This document shows positions 24,726 through 31,178 of a stretch of 33,700 nt of DNA, in pieces. The position numbers and the translations under genes were made by a program. Every line of letters begins with the position of its first letter. Position 1 is the stretch's first letter. The notes beneath the pieces are model-generated. The model saw nothing but the letters and a program-made list of their open reading frames with translations, searched no databases and was not told the origin of the DNA. The stretch is taken from positions 1-33,700 of IMG/VR virus record IMGVR_UViG_3300010153_000043, one strand, 5' to 3'. The DNA comes from a virus.

Positions 24726-26336
24726 ATGGCTGTTCAAATTAAAAGAGAACAAATTAGAGATGCAGCAATTAATGCTGGTAAAATTGACTTAACCGCAACT
24801 TATGCGTTTACTAGTGGGGTGCTACGTGCAGCTACTCCGTCAGCTGATGCTGATGTGGCTACAAAACAATACGTAGACGGACTGCTTGCTGGACTTCATT
24901 GGAAAGCCAGTGTACGTGTTGCAACGACAGCAAACATTACATTAAGTGGAACACAAACCATTGATACCATATCTGTATCTGCTGGTAACAGAGTGTTAGT
25001 AAAGAATCAAAGCACAGCTTCAGAGAATGGTATTTACGTTTGTGCTGCTAGTGGTTGGTCACGTTCATCCGATATGGATGCTGGTGCTGAGTTTCCTAGT
25101 GCTGCTGTCTTTGTTAGAGAGGGTGCAGCAAATGCAGATTTGGGATTCGTATGTACAAACGATGCAGTCACTTTGGGTTCAACAGCTGTTGCTTTCACTC
25201 AATTTAACGGTGCAGCAAACATTACTGCTGGAAATGCTCTTAGTAAGTCTGGTAATACACTTAATGTTGAAGTGGACAGTTCGTCTATCGAAATCGCTAG
25301 CGATGCACTTCGAGTTAAAGCTTCCGGAATTACCAATGCTATGCTTGCAGGAAGTATTGCTAATAACAAACTTGCTAATAGTACTATCTCTGGTGTGGCT
25401 CTTGGTGGTGCTCTTGCACAACTAACCGCCAACTCAACTGGTGGTTTGGTTATTAGTGGCGCATACGATGGTGCAGCTGCAAGAGAAATGGCTATCAACC
25501 TTGACGGTGGCACATTGGCAACTGGTTCTAATGGACTTAAGATTGCTGATAATGGTATCGCAGTACAACAAATAGCAGACAATGCTGTATCCAATGATAA
25601 ACTTGCTGGTTCGATTACTGCAAACAAACTAACTTTGGGAACTTCATTTGCAAATGCTTCTGGAAGTTTGACATTGGCTAACGGTGTTGCCGGTAACGGT
25701 TTGGATTTGACTAGTCAAGTACTTAGTGTGGACCTTGACGGTTCAAGTTTGGCAGTTGGCGGTTCTGGATTAAAGATTGCTGACGATGGAGTTGCTGCAG
25801 CTCAACTTGCAGACAACGCTGTAGTTACAGCTGCTGTTGCTGACAATGCAATTACCAATGCAAAATTGGCTGGGTCTATTACTGCAGCTAAGTTGGCTGG
25901 GTCTATTCCTGCTGACAAAATGAACCTAGGACAAGGTGTTGAAGACAATGGTGGAAACCTCCAAGTTAAACTTGATGGCTCTTCTCTTGCTCGTTCAGGA
26001 ACTGGTATCAAGATTGCTGACAATGGAGTTGGCGCAAGTCAAGTTGCTGCTGGTGCAATCACTGGTGCTAAACTTTCATTCGCTCCTAAGTATGTATCTT
26101 TGGCTGGTGAAGACGGAAGTAAGACTGCGTTCGATTTGCCTGAAGCATTGGATGCCACTTTGGTAACCGGTTCTATCGTTTACTTGAACGGTTTGGCTTT
26201 GGAAAAAGTTTCCTCTTCTCCAGGTACTGACCAATACACAGTTAGTGCAACTGGTGGAACTGGCGGTGTAGGACAGATTGTAATGGGAGCAGCACCGGAC
26301 GGTTCTAGTGACCTTACTTGTCTGTACTTTGGATAA
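24726..26336 (+). CDS. Tail fibre protein
   Basis: The protein has 536 residues, and GGAGAA lies upstream. It begins MAVQIKREQIRDAAINAGKI, a form common to phage fibre N-termini, then has a beta domain with the segment GNRVLVKNQSTASENGIYVC (about residues 85-105) seen in many fibres. Residues 190-450 consist of repeats built around LDGSSLA, GLKIADNG and ADNA, which suits a trimeric fibre shaft. The last 85 residues form a tip module with VYLNGLALEKV. It binds the host surface. Ala/Asn/Gly/Ser make up most of the shaft, and there are few charged residues. The gene is complete. Confidence 0.9.
   Translation: MAVQIKREQIRDAAINAGKIDLTATYAFTSGVLRAATPSADADVATKQYVDGLLAGLHWKASVRVATTANITLSGTQTIDTISVSAGNRVLVKNQSTASENGIYVCAASGWSRSSDMDAGAEFPSAAVFVREGAANADLGFVCTNDAVTLGSTAVAFTQFNGAANITAGNALSKSGNTLNVEVDSSSIEIASDALRVKASGITNAMLAGSIANNKLANSTISGVALGGALAQLTANSTGGLVISGAYDGAAAREMAINLDGGTLATGSNGLKIADNGIAVQQIADNAVSNDKLAGSITANKLTLGTSFANASGSLTLANGVAGNGLDLTSQVLSVDLDGSSLAVGGSGLKIADDGVAAAQLADNAVVTAAVADNAITNAKLAGSITAAKLAGSIPADKMNLGQGVEDNGGNLQVKLDGSSLARSGTGIKIADNGVGASQVAAGAITGAKLSFAPKYVSLAGEDGSKTAFDLPEALDATLVTGSIVYLNGLALEKVSSSPGTDQYTVSATGGTGGVGQIVMGAAPDGSSDLTCLYFG
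25500..26065 (+). repeat. Imperfect repeats encoding the fibre shaft
   Basis: Three copies of about 85 bases begin near 25500, 25735 and 25972. Each encodes LDGxxLA, then GLKIAD or GIKIAD, then a GVxxxQxAxxA segment. A weaker copy lies just before them. Between the copies are short LAGSIT and NAKLAGS units. Confidence 0.75.
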
Positions 26337-26341
26337 TGATT

Positions 26342-26384
26342 CCCCTAGGTGGGTGACTTTGTAGGGGTTGCCCACCACCTTTTT
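26342..26384 (+). terminator. Terminator or attenuator between fibre and holin
   Basis: AGGTGG (26347-26352) can pair with CCACCT (26375-26380), or GGTGGG with CCCACC (26371-26376), and T bases follow at 26380-26384. A second hairpin, CCCCTA (26342-26347) with TAGGGG (26362-26367), overlaps the first arm, so both may not form at once. The holin ribosome binding site GGAGG (26385-26389) is directly after the T run. Confidence 0.65.
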
Positions 26385-26394
26385 GGAGGTATAT

Positions 26395-26715
26395 ATGGAA
26401 GGCGAAGTAGTACAACTATTGATTAGTGGTGGTGCTAATGCAGCGTTTGCTGTATACCTCTACACCCAAAACAAAGACCTACAACGTAGGGCTGACGAAC
26501 GTGAAGCCAAACAAGAGCAGAAAGAAGAGCAGTTACGTGCTAGGTATGACAAAGTCATCTCTGATATGCAGTTAAAAGAAGAGACTATACGAGAAACAAT
26601 ACTTCAGGAAGTAAATGATTTAGATAAAAGAATGAGTTTACTTGAGCAAAGTATTTCCACATTGAGTACAATAATCTCTGAGATTAAAGCCTCACTAATT
26701 CGTGTAGAAACCTAG
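26395..26715 (+). CDS. BhlA-like holin
   Basis: The ATG at 26395 is chosen because GGAGG precedes it by 5 bases; an in-frame extension upstream would run through the terminator. The protein has 106 residues. One hydrophobic segment at residues 6-23 (VQLLISGGANAAFAVYLY) is followed by a highly charged coiled coil to the end. That is the plan of the BhlA/UviB holin family, which opens the membrane so that the endolysin can reach the cell wall. It would serve the amidase at 6527-6949. The alternative is a small membrane-anchored spanin-like or superinfection protein. Confidence 0.75.
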   Translation: MEGEVVQLLISGGANAAFAVYLYTQNKDLQRRADEREAKQEQKEEQLRARYDKVISDMQLKEETIRETILQEVNDLDKRMSLLEQSISTLSTIISEIKASLIRVET

Positions 26716-26723
26716 GAGAAGTT

Positions 26724-26897
26724 ATGGATAAAGACCTACTCGCACTAACACCTGACCTAATCTTGCTCGTAAAAAAAGTAATTACAATGAGCCGTGGTGG
26801 TTTAACCAAGGCAGAGAAACAAGAACTTGCAGCTGACTTGTTGCAACTTGCTTATCGTGTGTTAAAGGAAGTAGTGGACGACGACGGCCAGCCGTAG
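26724..26897 (+). CDS. 57-residue protein after the holin
   Basis: A short gene starts at ATG 26724 behind GGAGAAGTT and ends with TAG at 26895. The product begins MDKDLLALTPDLILLVKKVI and ends in VVDDDGQP. The first 25 residues are moderately hydrophobic, and the middle is a charged helix (LTKAEKQELAADLLQLAYRV). It starts 8 bases after the holin stop, so the two are co-translated. No family is recognised. A helper of lysis is plausible. It is the last + strand gene before the terminator. Confidence 0.75.
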   Translation: MDKDLLALTPDLILLVKKVITMSRGGLTKAEKQELAADLLQLAYRVLKEVVDDDGQP

Positions 26898-26916
26898 TTC
26901 ACATCCTTTTGTGTTG

Positions 26917-26956
26917 GAAGAGACAGGTCCCATTCTTACCTGTCTCTTCTTTTTTT
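26917..26956 (+). terminator. Strong terminator at the end of the late block
   Basis: GAAGAGACAGGT (26917-26928) pairs perfectly with ACCTGTCTCTTC (26938-26949) around a 9-base loop and is followed by seven T bases (26950-26956). It stops + strand transcription. On the - strand the same stem has no T run after it, but the stop codon of the HTH gene 26936-27229 lies in the loop and the stem encodes its last residues. Confidence 0.93.
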
Positions 26957-27229
26957 CCATCGTTCTTCAGCGTACTTCATTTCTTGTAGGTGAGTACACG
27001 CTTCGAACAACAGTTGAGTAGGGGACCGGTTCTCTGCTAACGCTATGATTTCTACTATGGCGCATAGGTTAGGTAACTTGGGTGGTGTCTCATCCTTTAT
27101 GTAGGCTGCCAGAGTGTTAGGGTGTATGCCTACTTTCTTTGCCACGTAGTTCTCTTTCAAACCGTTACGTGCCATGGCTCTGTTAATCCAATTACCAATG
27201 GTAGTGTGTCTTTGTAAAGAACCTGACAT
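26936..27229 (-). CDS. Helix-turn-helix DNA-binding protein
   Basis: The protein has 97 residues if the ATG at 27229 is used (MSGSLQRHTT). A GTG at 27259 is also possible. Neither has a strong ribosome binding site, so the start is uncertain. Residues 12-65 have the XRE/Cro-like pattern: GLKENYVAKKVGIHPNTLAAY is the helix-turn-helix, followed by IKDETPPKLPNLCAIVEI. The tail is basic (ERWKKRRDR). It probably acts as a repressor or Cro-type regulator. It has its own promoter (27309-27336) and a hairpin in its leader. It converges with the late block and shares the terminator at 26917-26956. Confidence 0.85.
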   Translation of the reverse strand: MSGSLQRHTTIGNWINRAMARNGLKENYVAKKVGIHPNTLAAYIKDETPPKLPNLCAIVEIIALAENRSPTQLLFEACTHLQEMKYAEERWKKRRDR

Positions 27230-27270
27230 AACGAATACTCTACTCACCACTAACACCACTAAAAGAAAAG

Positions 27271-27296
27271 GGAGGATAGTCCCTCAACCGTCCTCC
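27271..27296 (-). promoter_or_regulatory. Leader hairpin with T-rich tail before the HTH gene
   Basis: On the - strand GGAGGA, a 14-base loop and TCCTCC form a six-bp GC-rich stem followed by CTTTTCTTTTA (27270-27260). It lies only a few bases after the predicted transcription start. It might act as an attenuator or just a stable 5' end. The stem is short for a terminator. Confidence 0.4.
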
Positions 27297-27308
27297 ACAC
27301 CTGCGCAT

Positions 27309-27336
27309 ATTATAAAACATTCGATGGATATGTCAA
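27309..27336 (-). promoter_or_regulatory. Consensus promoter of the HTH gene
   Basis: On the - strand TTGACA (27336-27331), a 16-base spacer, and TATAAT (27314-27309) match sigma-70 consensus in all 12 positions. It is inside the 3' end of the upstream HTH gene, and the -10 box contains that gene's TAA stop codon. Confidence 0.88.
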
Positions 27337-27534
27337 CATTATTGACCATCTTATGAACGCGGTTTGCCAACTGTCTCCGTACATAAACTGACACAGCCTT
27401 ACCAGGTTAGGCACAGATGGTTCTCGTTTACCATTTTTCCATAGATAGATAGTGGTTCTGCTGACCTCTACATAAGATGCCATTTCAGTCTTGTTGTGCG
27501 TTTGCAGACTCTTGGCTAATTCTTCGTGAAACAT
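27310..27534 (-). CDS. XRE-family helix-turn-helix regulator
   Basis: The protein has 74 residues. GGAGAG precedes the ATG by 3 bases. Residues 14-52 form a clear XRE helix-turn-helix: NKTEMASYVEVSRTTIYLWK followed by NGKREPSVPNLVRLCQFM. It likely binds an operator as a small repressor or Cro-type switch. It overlaps the end of the methyltransferase gene by 50 bases and its stop codon lies in the -10 box of the next promoter, so RNA polymerase starting there and ribosomes finishing this gene share the same DNA. Together with the 26936-27229 gene it forms a two-regulator module at the far end of the early operon. Confidence 0.88.
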   Translation of the reverse strand: MFHEELAKSLQTHNKTEMASYVEVSRTTIYLWKNGKREPSVPNLVRLCQFMYGDSWQTAFIRWSIMLTYPSNVL

Positions 27535-28453
27535 ATTCTCTCCAAAGGTTTGATTGTTGTATTTTGTGTCCGACCAGTTCAGAACACTGAGGTACTATGG
27601 CATTGCCTAAGGCTCTAATTCGGTCCACCCTGTCGGGAACCCCATCATCCACTCGACAAACCGAGGATTGAGGACCAATACCTCCCCAATCGCTTGCTCC
27701 TTTTTGATTCCATAATGTAGACAAGCGCGGATACCCAAGCACACCCCCATTTTCTCGTCTCTCCTCCAAGCACTCGGATACCTCGGTGCTTGTTTCAATT
27801 CGTGCGGTGTTGGTGTTGGTAGTTTGAACCTCTTGTCCCCTTTGCTGTAACGACTTCCCTTTACCAACGCTCGATACAGACCGCCCGTCGGTTGCTTGTC
27901 GTGGTCCGTCGCCACCGGAGTAGGCAACCTCCATTGCGTTTTTGCTATGGTGGTGGTATCCCAAGGTTGTTCGGTATCCGACACAAAACCATCGTTTCCT
28001 GAGGTGTGGTGCTCCGAATTGACCAGCGGATATAATCGTCCACTCCGCATCATACCCGATTTCGGCAAGGCTTCCGAGAACTTCTCTTCCCCCCAGTCGA
28101 AGCACATTTGGGACGTTTTCCAATACGATAACTGGTGGTTCCATTTCGCTAATAACTCTACACATTTCCCACCAAAGACCAGACCTCGATGCATTGATAC
28201 CTCCTTTTGCTCCAGCAATAGATATGTCTTGACACGGGAACCCACCGCACAGTATGTCCACAGGTTCCAGGTTATGTTTACCAACACTACACACATCATC
28301 ATAGATGGTTGCGTCAGGCCAGTGTTGTTTCAGAACTCTCTGGCAAAATGGTTTCTGCTCCACTTGCCAGATTGTTTCGCTGTTGGGTATAGAGCGTTCC
28401 AAGCCTAGTTCGAACCCTCCAATACCACTGAATAGACTACCTATGCGAATCAT
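27485..28453 (-). CDS. dcm: Cytosine-5 DNA methyltransferase
   Basis: The protein has 322 residues. GGAG lies 5 bases before the ATG. It transfers a methyl group from S-adenosylmethionine to cytosine in a specific DNA site. Motif I is SLFSGIGGFELG (residues 6-17), motif IV is GGFPCQDIS with catalytic C74, motif VI is LENVPN (E112), motif VIII is LRKRWF (151-156), and motifs IX-X end in RALGNAIVPQ (280-289). The target-recognition region between 160 and 265 is short. All catalytic parts are present. It overlaps the ERF gene by 17 bases and the HTH gene by 50. A second gene lies within it in the +1 frame (27607-28194). This enzyme could protect phage DNA from restriction; the target sequence is not known. 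Confidence 0.95.
   Translation of the reverse strand: MIRIGSLFSGIGGFELGLERSIPNSETIWQVEQKPFCQRVLKQHWPDATIYDDVCSVGKHNLEPVDILCGGFPCQDISIAGAKGGINASRSGLWWEMCRVISEMEPPVIVLENVPNVLRLGGREVLGSLAEIGYDAEWTIISAGQFGAPHLRKRWFCVGYRTTLGYHHHSKNAMEVAYSGGDGPRQATDGRSVSSVGKGKSLQQRGQEVQTTNTNTARIETSTEVSECLEERRENGGVLGYPRLSTLWNQKGASDWGGIGPQSSVCRVDDGVPDRVDRIRALGNAIVPQCSELVGHKIQQSNLWREYVSRRISQESANAQQD
27607..28194 (-). CDS. Gene nested in the methyltransferase gene, +1 frame
   Basis: An open frame of 195 codons lies fully inside dcm on the same strand. Its ATG at 28194 has AAAAGGAGGT (28199-28208), a perfect ribosome binding site 5 bases upstream. The protein has YWKTSQMCFDW (residues 24-34), FSEALPKSGMMRSGRLYPL (39-57), two LPTP motifs (90-93 and 125-128) and LNPRFVEWMMGFPTGWTELE (175-194). 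These motifs match, from memory, the C-terminal part of proteins often called DNA methyltransferase in phages. The same bases encode methyltransferase motifs ENVPN and the RVDDGVPDRVDR/ALGN end in the other frame. The function is unknown; it has no catalytic motif of its own. It may be a partner of the methyltransferase. A simple misreading of frame is made less likely by the dedicated ribosome binding site. Confidence 0.7.
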   Translation of the reverse strand: MHRGLVFGGKCVELLAKWNHQLSYWKTSQMCFDWGEEKFSEALPKSGMMRSGRLYPLVNSEHHTSGNDGFVSDTEQPWDTTTIAKTQWRLPTPVATDHDKQPTGGLYRALVKGSRYSKGDKRFKLPTPTPHELKQAPRYPSAWRRDEKMGVCLGIRACLHYGIKKEQAIGEVLVLNPRFVEWMMGFPTGWTELEP

Positions 28454-29276
28454 ACAAACTCCTGAGGTGGTCCATATTTGTTTGTTCTATCACATACTTT
28501 TCATACAACTTCGTTGGGTTGTTATTGTTCATTACCCATTGGCAAACCTTTTCCCACTGTTCTGATTCTGGATGGAGTCGTATTTTGGTATTTTGACCAT
28601 CATCGTCTCCAAATACATCTAGGTCTAACAGACAACTAATAGCGTAGCGTTTGCTATAGGTGATAGCCGAACCAAATGCTTGTGAGTCTTTCTTACCAGC
28701 AACGTGCAAACTATAGGTACTGGTAATCGACTCACCTGTAGGTACATGTACAATGCTAGTTTGCATACGGTCATCCGTTTGCAGTTGGTGTACAATCATT
28801 AGTTCACACTCTAAAAGTAACGGTTTGATAACTTTATGAATGCCTGGTAAGTCAGCGTACTTGTAGGAATAAGTCCCTTGTCCAGCTTGCTTGTTCTTAG
28901 GTATTGGACCTCTTGCGTTCATTGCTTTATGAAATTTTTGAATGGCGGTATATACAGTGTTTTGAGTATCACTCATAGCACTCTCCTTTTTTTGGTCAAT
29001 TCGATGAAGACTTTTGCCTAGCATACTATGTTGTTGTTTTGATTGGATTCTAAGTGCTAAAGCACCTAGGTGTTTACACTGAGACTGACGGTACGTGTAG
29101 TCTGGGCACGTACAGTTGTACCCTCCATCATTGCTAATGAATGCTGTCCATTCACCACATTGATTTTTGTAACCGTCAGCACTCTTGTGAAATTGTGAGC
29201 GCTTGATTGCGTCTTGTAGAACTTCTTGTTTCTCTGGTGTAGACCAGAGTTCAGCGATTGCTTGTATGGTATCCAT
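28437..29276 (-). CDS. SWIM zinc finger fused to ERF annealing protein
   Basis: The protein has 279 residues; AAGGAGGT lies 3 bases before the ATG. Residues 1-80 hold a SWIM-type zinc finger, CxCx9CxH, with C55, C57, C67 and H69 in NCTCPDYTYRQSQCKHL. Residues 101-235 are an ERF-family single-strand annealing protein: VYTAIQKFHKAMNARGPIP, then YKYADLPGIHKVIKPLL, then AFGSAITYSKRYAISCLLDL and DVFGDDDGQN. ERF proteins anneal complementary DNA strands in phage recombination. The C-terminal 45 residues are a further helical part. An internal ATG at 28976 with its own ribosome binding site would give a 179-residue ERF alone, the usual size. The stop overlaps the methyltransferase start. Confidence 0.9.
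   Translation of the reverse strand: MDTIQAIAELWSTPEKQEVLQDAIKRSQFHKSADGYKNQCGEWTAFISNDGGYNCTCPDYTYRQSQCKHLGALALRIQSKQQHSMLGKSLHRIDQKKESAMSDTQNTVYTAIQKFHKAMNARGPIPKNKQAGQGTYSYKYADLPGIHKVIKPLLLECELMIVHQLQTDDRMQTSIVHVPTGESITSTYSLHVAGKKDSQAFGSAITYSKRYAISCLLDLDVFGDDDGQNTKIRLHPESEQWEKVCQWVMNNNNPTKLYEKYVIEQTNMDHLRSLYDSHR
28974..28990 (-). promoter_or_regulatory. Internal translation start for the ERF part
   Basis: On the - strand AAAAGGAGAG followed by TGCT and ATG (28976) is a full ribosome binding site within the coding region. It encodes QKKESAM in the long protein. Starting here gives MSDTQNTVYTAIQ, right at the ERF domain boundary. Confidence 0.7.
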
Positions 29277-29311
29277 ACGACCTCCTTGTGTGTACTCTAA
29301 ACATAATAGGG

Positions 29312-29791
29312 TTAACCATTGTTTGCACCTTTTTCTTGAGTTATTATTCTCAGGGTTATCTGTTCCATCATAGTTTTAACGTCTGTGAACTCGGCATAAT
29401 ACATATCCTCGTCAAAGAATAAAGTTACGCTCAGGTGCATATTGAATTCTATGTCCTCGTCTATGTATACAAGGTGACGACAGTTCCATTTTGGATGACC
29501 CCACGGTCTAGTACCTATAAAACTAGGTGGTCCAGGAATGCGTTGGAAGTTGTGTTCCTCCAACTTTTTCTCCATAACTTCTATGCGGTCCTGAAGTGGG
29601 TGGTACAACCTCTGTTGTTTTTCTCGCTCCATTGCAGAGCATAGTCTTTCCTCAATTTCCTTTTCCCCACTCTGGTGGATTATGACATTGGCAGACACTA
29701 TGGCTTTCTCTATGGTCCCACGTAGTCCGTGGTCATCGGTGACACTGGCAAGTATCTGTAGCCAGTTGTTAAGTGTATTAATTCTCTTCAT
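29312..29791 (-). CDS. Hypothetical early protein, helical
   Basis: The ATG at 29791 is chosen because GGGAG lies 8 bases upstream and it shares one base with the previous stop (TAATG); a TTG 15 bases earlier would include that ribosome binding site. The protein has 159 residues. Residues 1-85 are charged helix, likely coiled coil near LQDRIEVMEKKLEEHNFQ. Residues 90-145 are aromatic and Pro/Gly-rich. No family recognised. Location between a zinc protein and the ERF gene suggests a role with DNA recombination or replication. Confidence 0.8.
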   Translation of the reverse strand: MKRINTLNNWLQILASVTDDHGLRGTIEKAIVSANVIIHQSGEKEIEERLCSAMEREKQQRLYHPLQDRIEVMEKKLEEHNFQRIPGPPSFIGTRPWGHPKWNCRHLVYIDEDIEFNMHLSVTLFFDEDMYYAEFTDVKTMMEQITLRIITQEKGANNG

Positions 29792-30492
29792 TAAAATATC
29801 TCCCAAGAGGGGTCGTATTGCTCCTCCGATATAGGTTCTTCTATGGACTCTGGTTCGTTGGTAGGTAGATTAGACGTTAACCCGTCTACAACGAACATAT
29901 AGGGGTTCTTCTTTCCGTTCTGTTCATCTATGGCTATCTGTTGTTGCAACGCTCTGTACTTATCTGGATTGCGTATTGAGAGTGGGAGGCTTGGAACTCG
30001 TGCGTCTGACTTATGGAACGAGTACAGTTGGATTCGACCGTCGTGTTGCATAGTCATTTGCAAGTCTCGCCACGTGCCCATACGGGGATACTTGGCTTCT
30101 GACCCCTCACACTCGCACCGTGCTATAGCAGTGTGATGCCTTTTTGTCTGAGTCTCTAGTACTAAGAACCAAGCCGATACCTCGACAACACCATCGCGTT
30201 GTACGCAGTTTGCACAGAAGTTGTACTTACCACTACTACCAGAGAGTCCGATACCACCTCTTTGCTTGATGACACATTCGACCTCTTTGACTAGCAGTCC
30301 AAGCAGACCTTGAGGTGGATACTCAAAGTGTTGCGAGCAAAGCACATTACAGGCCTCATACAAGTCAGAATCCTTGACACGTTTCAGTTTCATAATCCAA
30401 GCGGAGTGGACCTCTGTTTTCCACGTATGGTTTTTGTTAAACGTCGCAGCTATCGAGTTCATAACTCGGTTTATCATATCTGGGTCAGCCAT
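29791..30492 (-). CDS. Zinc-binding protein, possible helicase loader
   Basis: The protein has 233 residues. GGAGG lies 6 bases before the ATG. Residues 1-70 are helical with the pattern NHTWKTEVHSAWIMKLKRV and a later PPQGLLGLLVKEV; this resembles the N-terminal domains of phage helicase-loader proteins in the G39P style. Residues 92-130 contain CANC and CEC pairs that could bind one zinc. The C-terminus is acidic. It is downstream of a putative initiator, which fits a loader. The evidence is pattern only, so confidence in function is low. Start and stop overlap its neighbours by single bases. Confidence 0.75.
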   Translation of the reverse strand: MADPDMINRVMNSIAATFNKNHTWKTEVHSAWIMKLKRVKDSDLYEACNVLCSQHFEYPPQGLLGLLVKEVECVIKQRGGIGLSGSSGKYNFCANCVQRDGVVEVSAWFLVLETQTKRHHTAIARCECEGSEAKYPRMGTWRDLQMTMQHDGRIQLYSFHKSDARVPSLPLSIRNPDKYRALQQQIAIDEQNGKKNPYMFVVDGLTSNLPTNEPESIEEPISEEQYDPSWEIF

Positions 30493-31178
30493 TACACACC
30501 TCCAATCATATTGCCGTCTTCATCGAACATTGGTTCAGGCAGAGCTGGTATCGTGGTGGCTACCTCAGACAGTTTGCGTACAGACTGTTGGCATAAAGCC
30601 CAGTAAGTGTCGAACTTTTCACTGCTTAAAACCACAGCTGGGTCTAGCATATTCTTACCGCGCAACCACTTGGCTCTGTAGTGGTCTGACGTAAACAGCC
30701 ACTCTAACATTTCGATTGCCTTGTCAGTGTCGCCACGTTTAGCCACACCAGCGATTGCTCCGATGTTGGTTCGATTGATTATCTCTAGAGGTTTGCTAAA
30801 CATATCGTAGTACAACTCAAACCAAGCGTCTAGAATCTTTTGACACTGAGGGTTCTGTTGGACGTAGTCGAATGTCGTGATTGTGGTTGCTCTGTCTACT
30901 TGAACCTTATAGTTATTAATTTCTAGTTCAAGACCAGCAACAGTATCGCTTACAATATTACTATTACTAATATTGTTGGTATAATTAATATCTACTATCT
31001 TACTATTACTATTATAGCAAGATTCGTGCCAAAGCATTTGCACAGCATTGAATGTCTCAACTACCTCGATTTGTTCTCCTTTGTAGAGAATAGTCGTACC
31101 TCCGTGTTGACAAGGGTATGCAATGTCCAAGCCTGTAAACAGAATTGGTGTCTTTTTGTGTCTTAATGTGAGTATCAT
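30492..31178 (-). CDS. Putative replication initiation protein
   Basis: The protein has 228 residues; GGAGCGAAA precedes the ATG. A first part (about 1-55) is beta-like and followed by an Asn/Ser/Ile-rich linker (residues 55-80). Residues 95-190 are helical and contain ILDAWFELYYD and EMLEWLFTSDHYRAKWLR, then AVVLSSEKFDTYWALC. This last pattern resembles the C-terminal domain of phage replication initiators that ends with a Phe/Tyr-rich helix. The linker is encoded by a strongly AT-rich patch with a direct repeat, which may be an origin. The assignment is by pattern and by neighbours; it is unproven. Confidence 0.75.
   Translation of the reverse strand: MILTLRHKKTPILFTGLDIAYPCQHGGTTILYKGEQIEVVETFNAVQMLWHESCYNSNSKIVDINYTNNISNSNIVSDTVAGLELEINNYKVQVDRATTITTFDYVQQNPQCQKILDAWFELYYDMFSKPLEIINRTNIGAIAGVAKRGDTDKAIEMLEWLFTSDHYRAKWLRGKNMLDPAVVLSSEKFDTYWALCQQSVRKLSEVATTIPALPEPMFDEDGNMIGGV
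30950..31020. repeat. AT-rich patch with 12-bp direct repeat in the putative initiator gene
   Basis: About 70 bases with very few G or C residues contain TTACTATTACTA at 30958-30969 and again at 31000-31011, plus near matches between. It lies in the part of the gene encoding an Asn/Ser linker. Iterons inside an initiator gene are known in lambda-like phages. A simple codon bias for Asn/Ile/Ser could also create this. Confidence 0.5.

Noticed and set aside
27896-28408. A + strand frame of 170 codons opposite the methyltransferase gene
   Set aside because: It has no ribosome binding site and lies antisense to two overlapping frames; the openness is likely a by-product of those.
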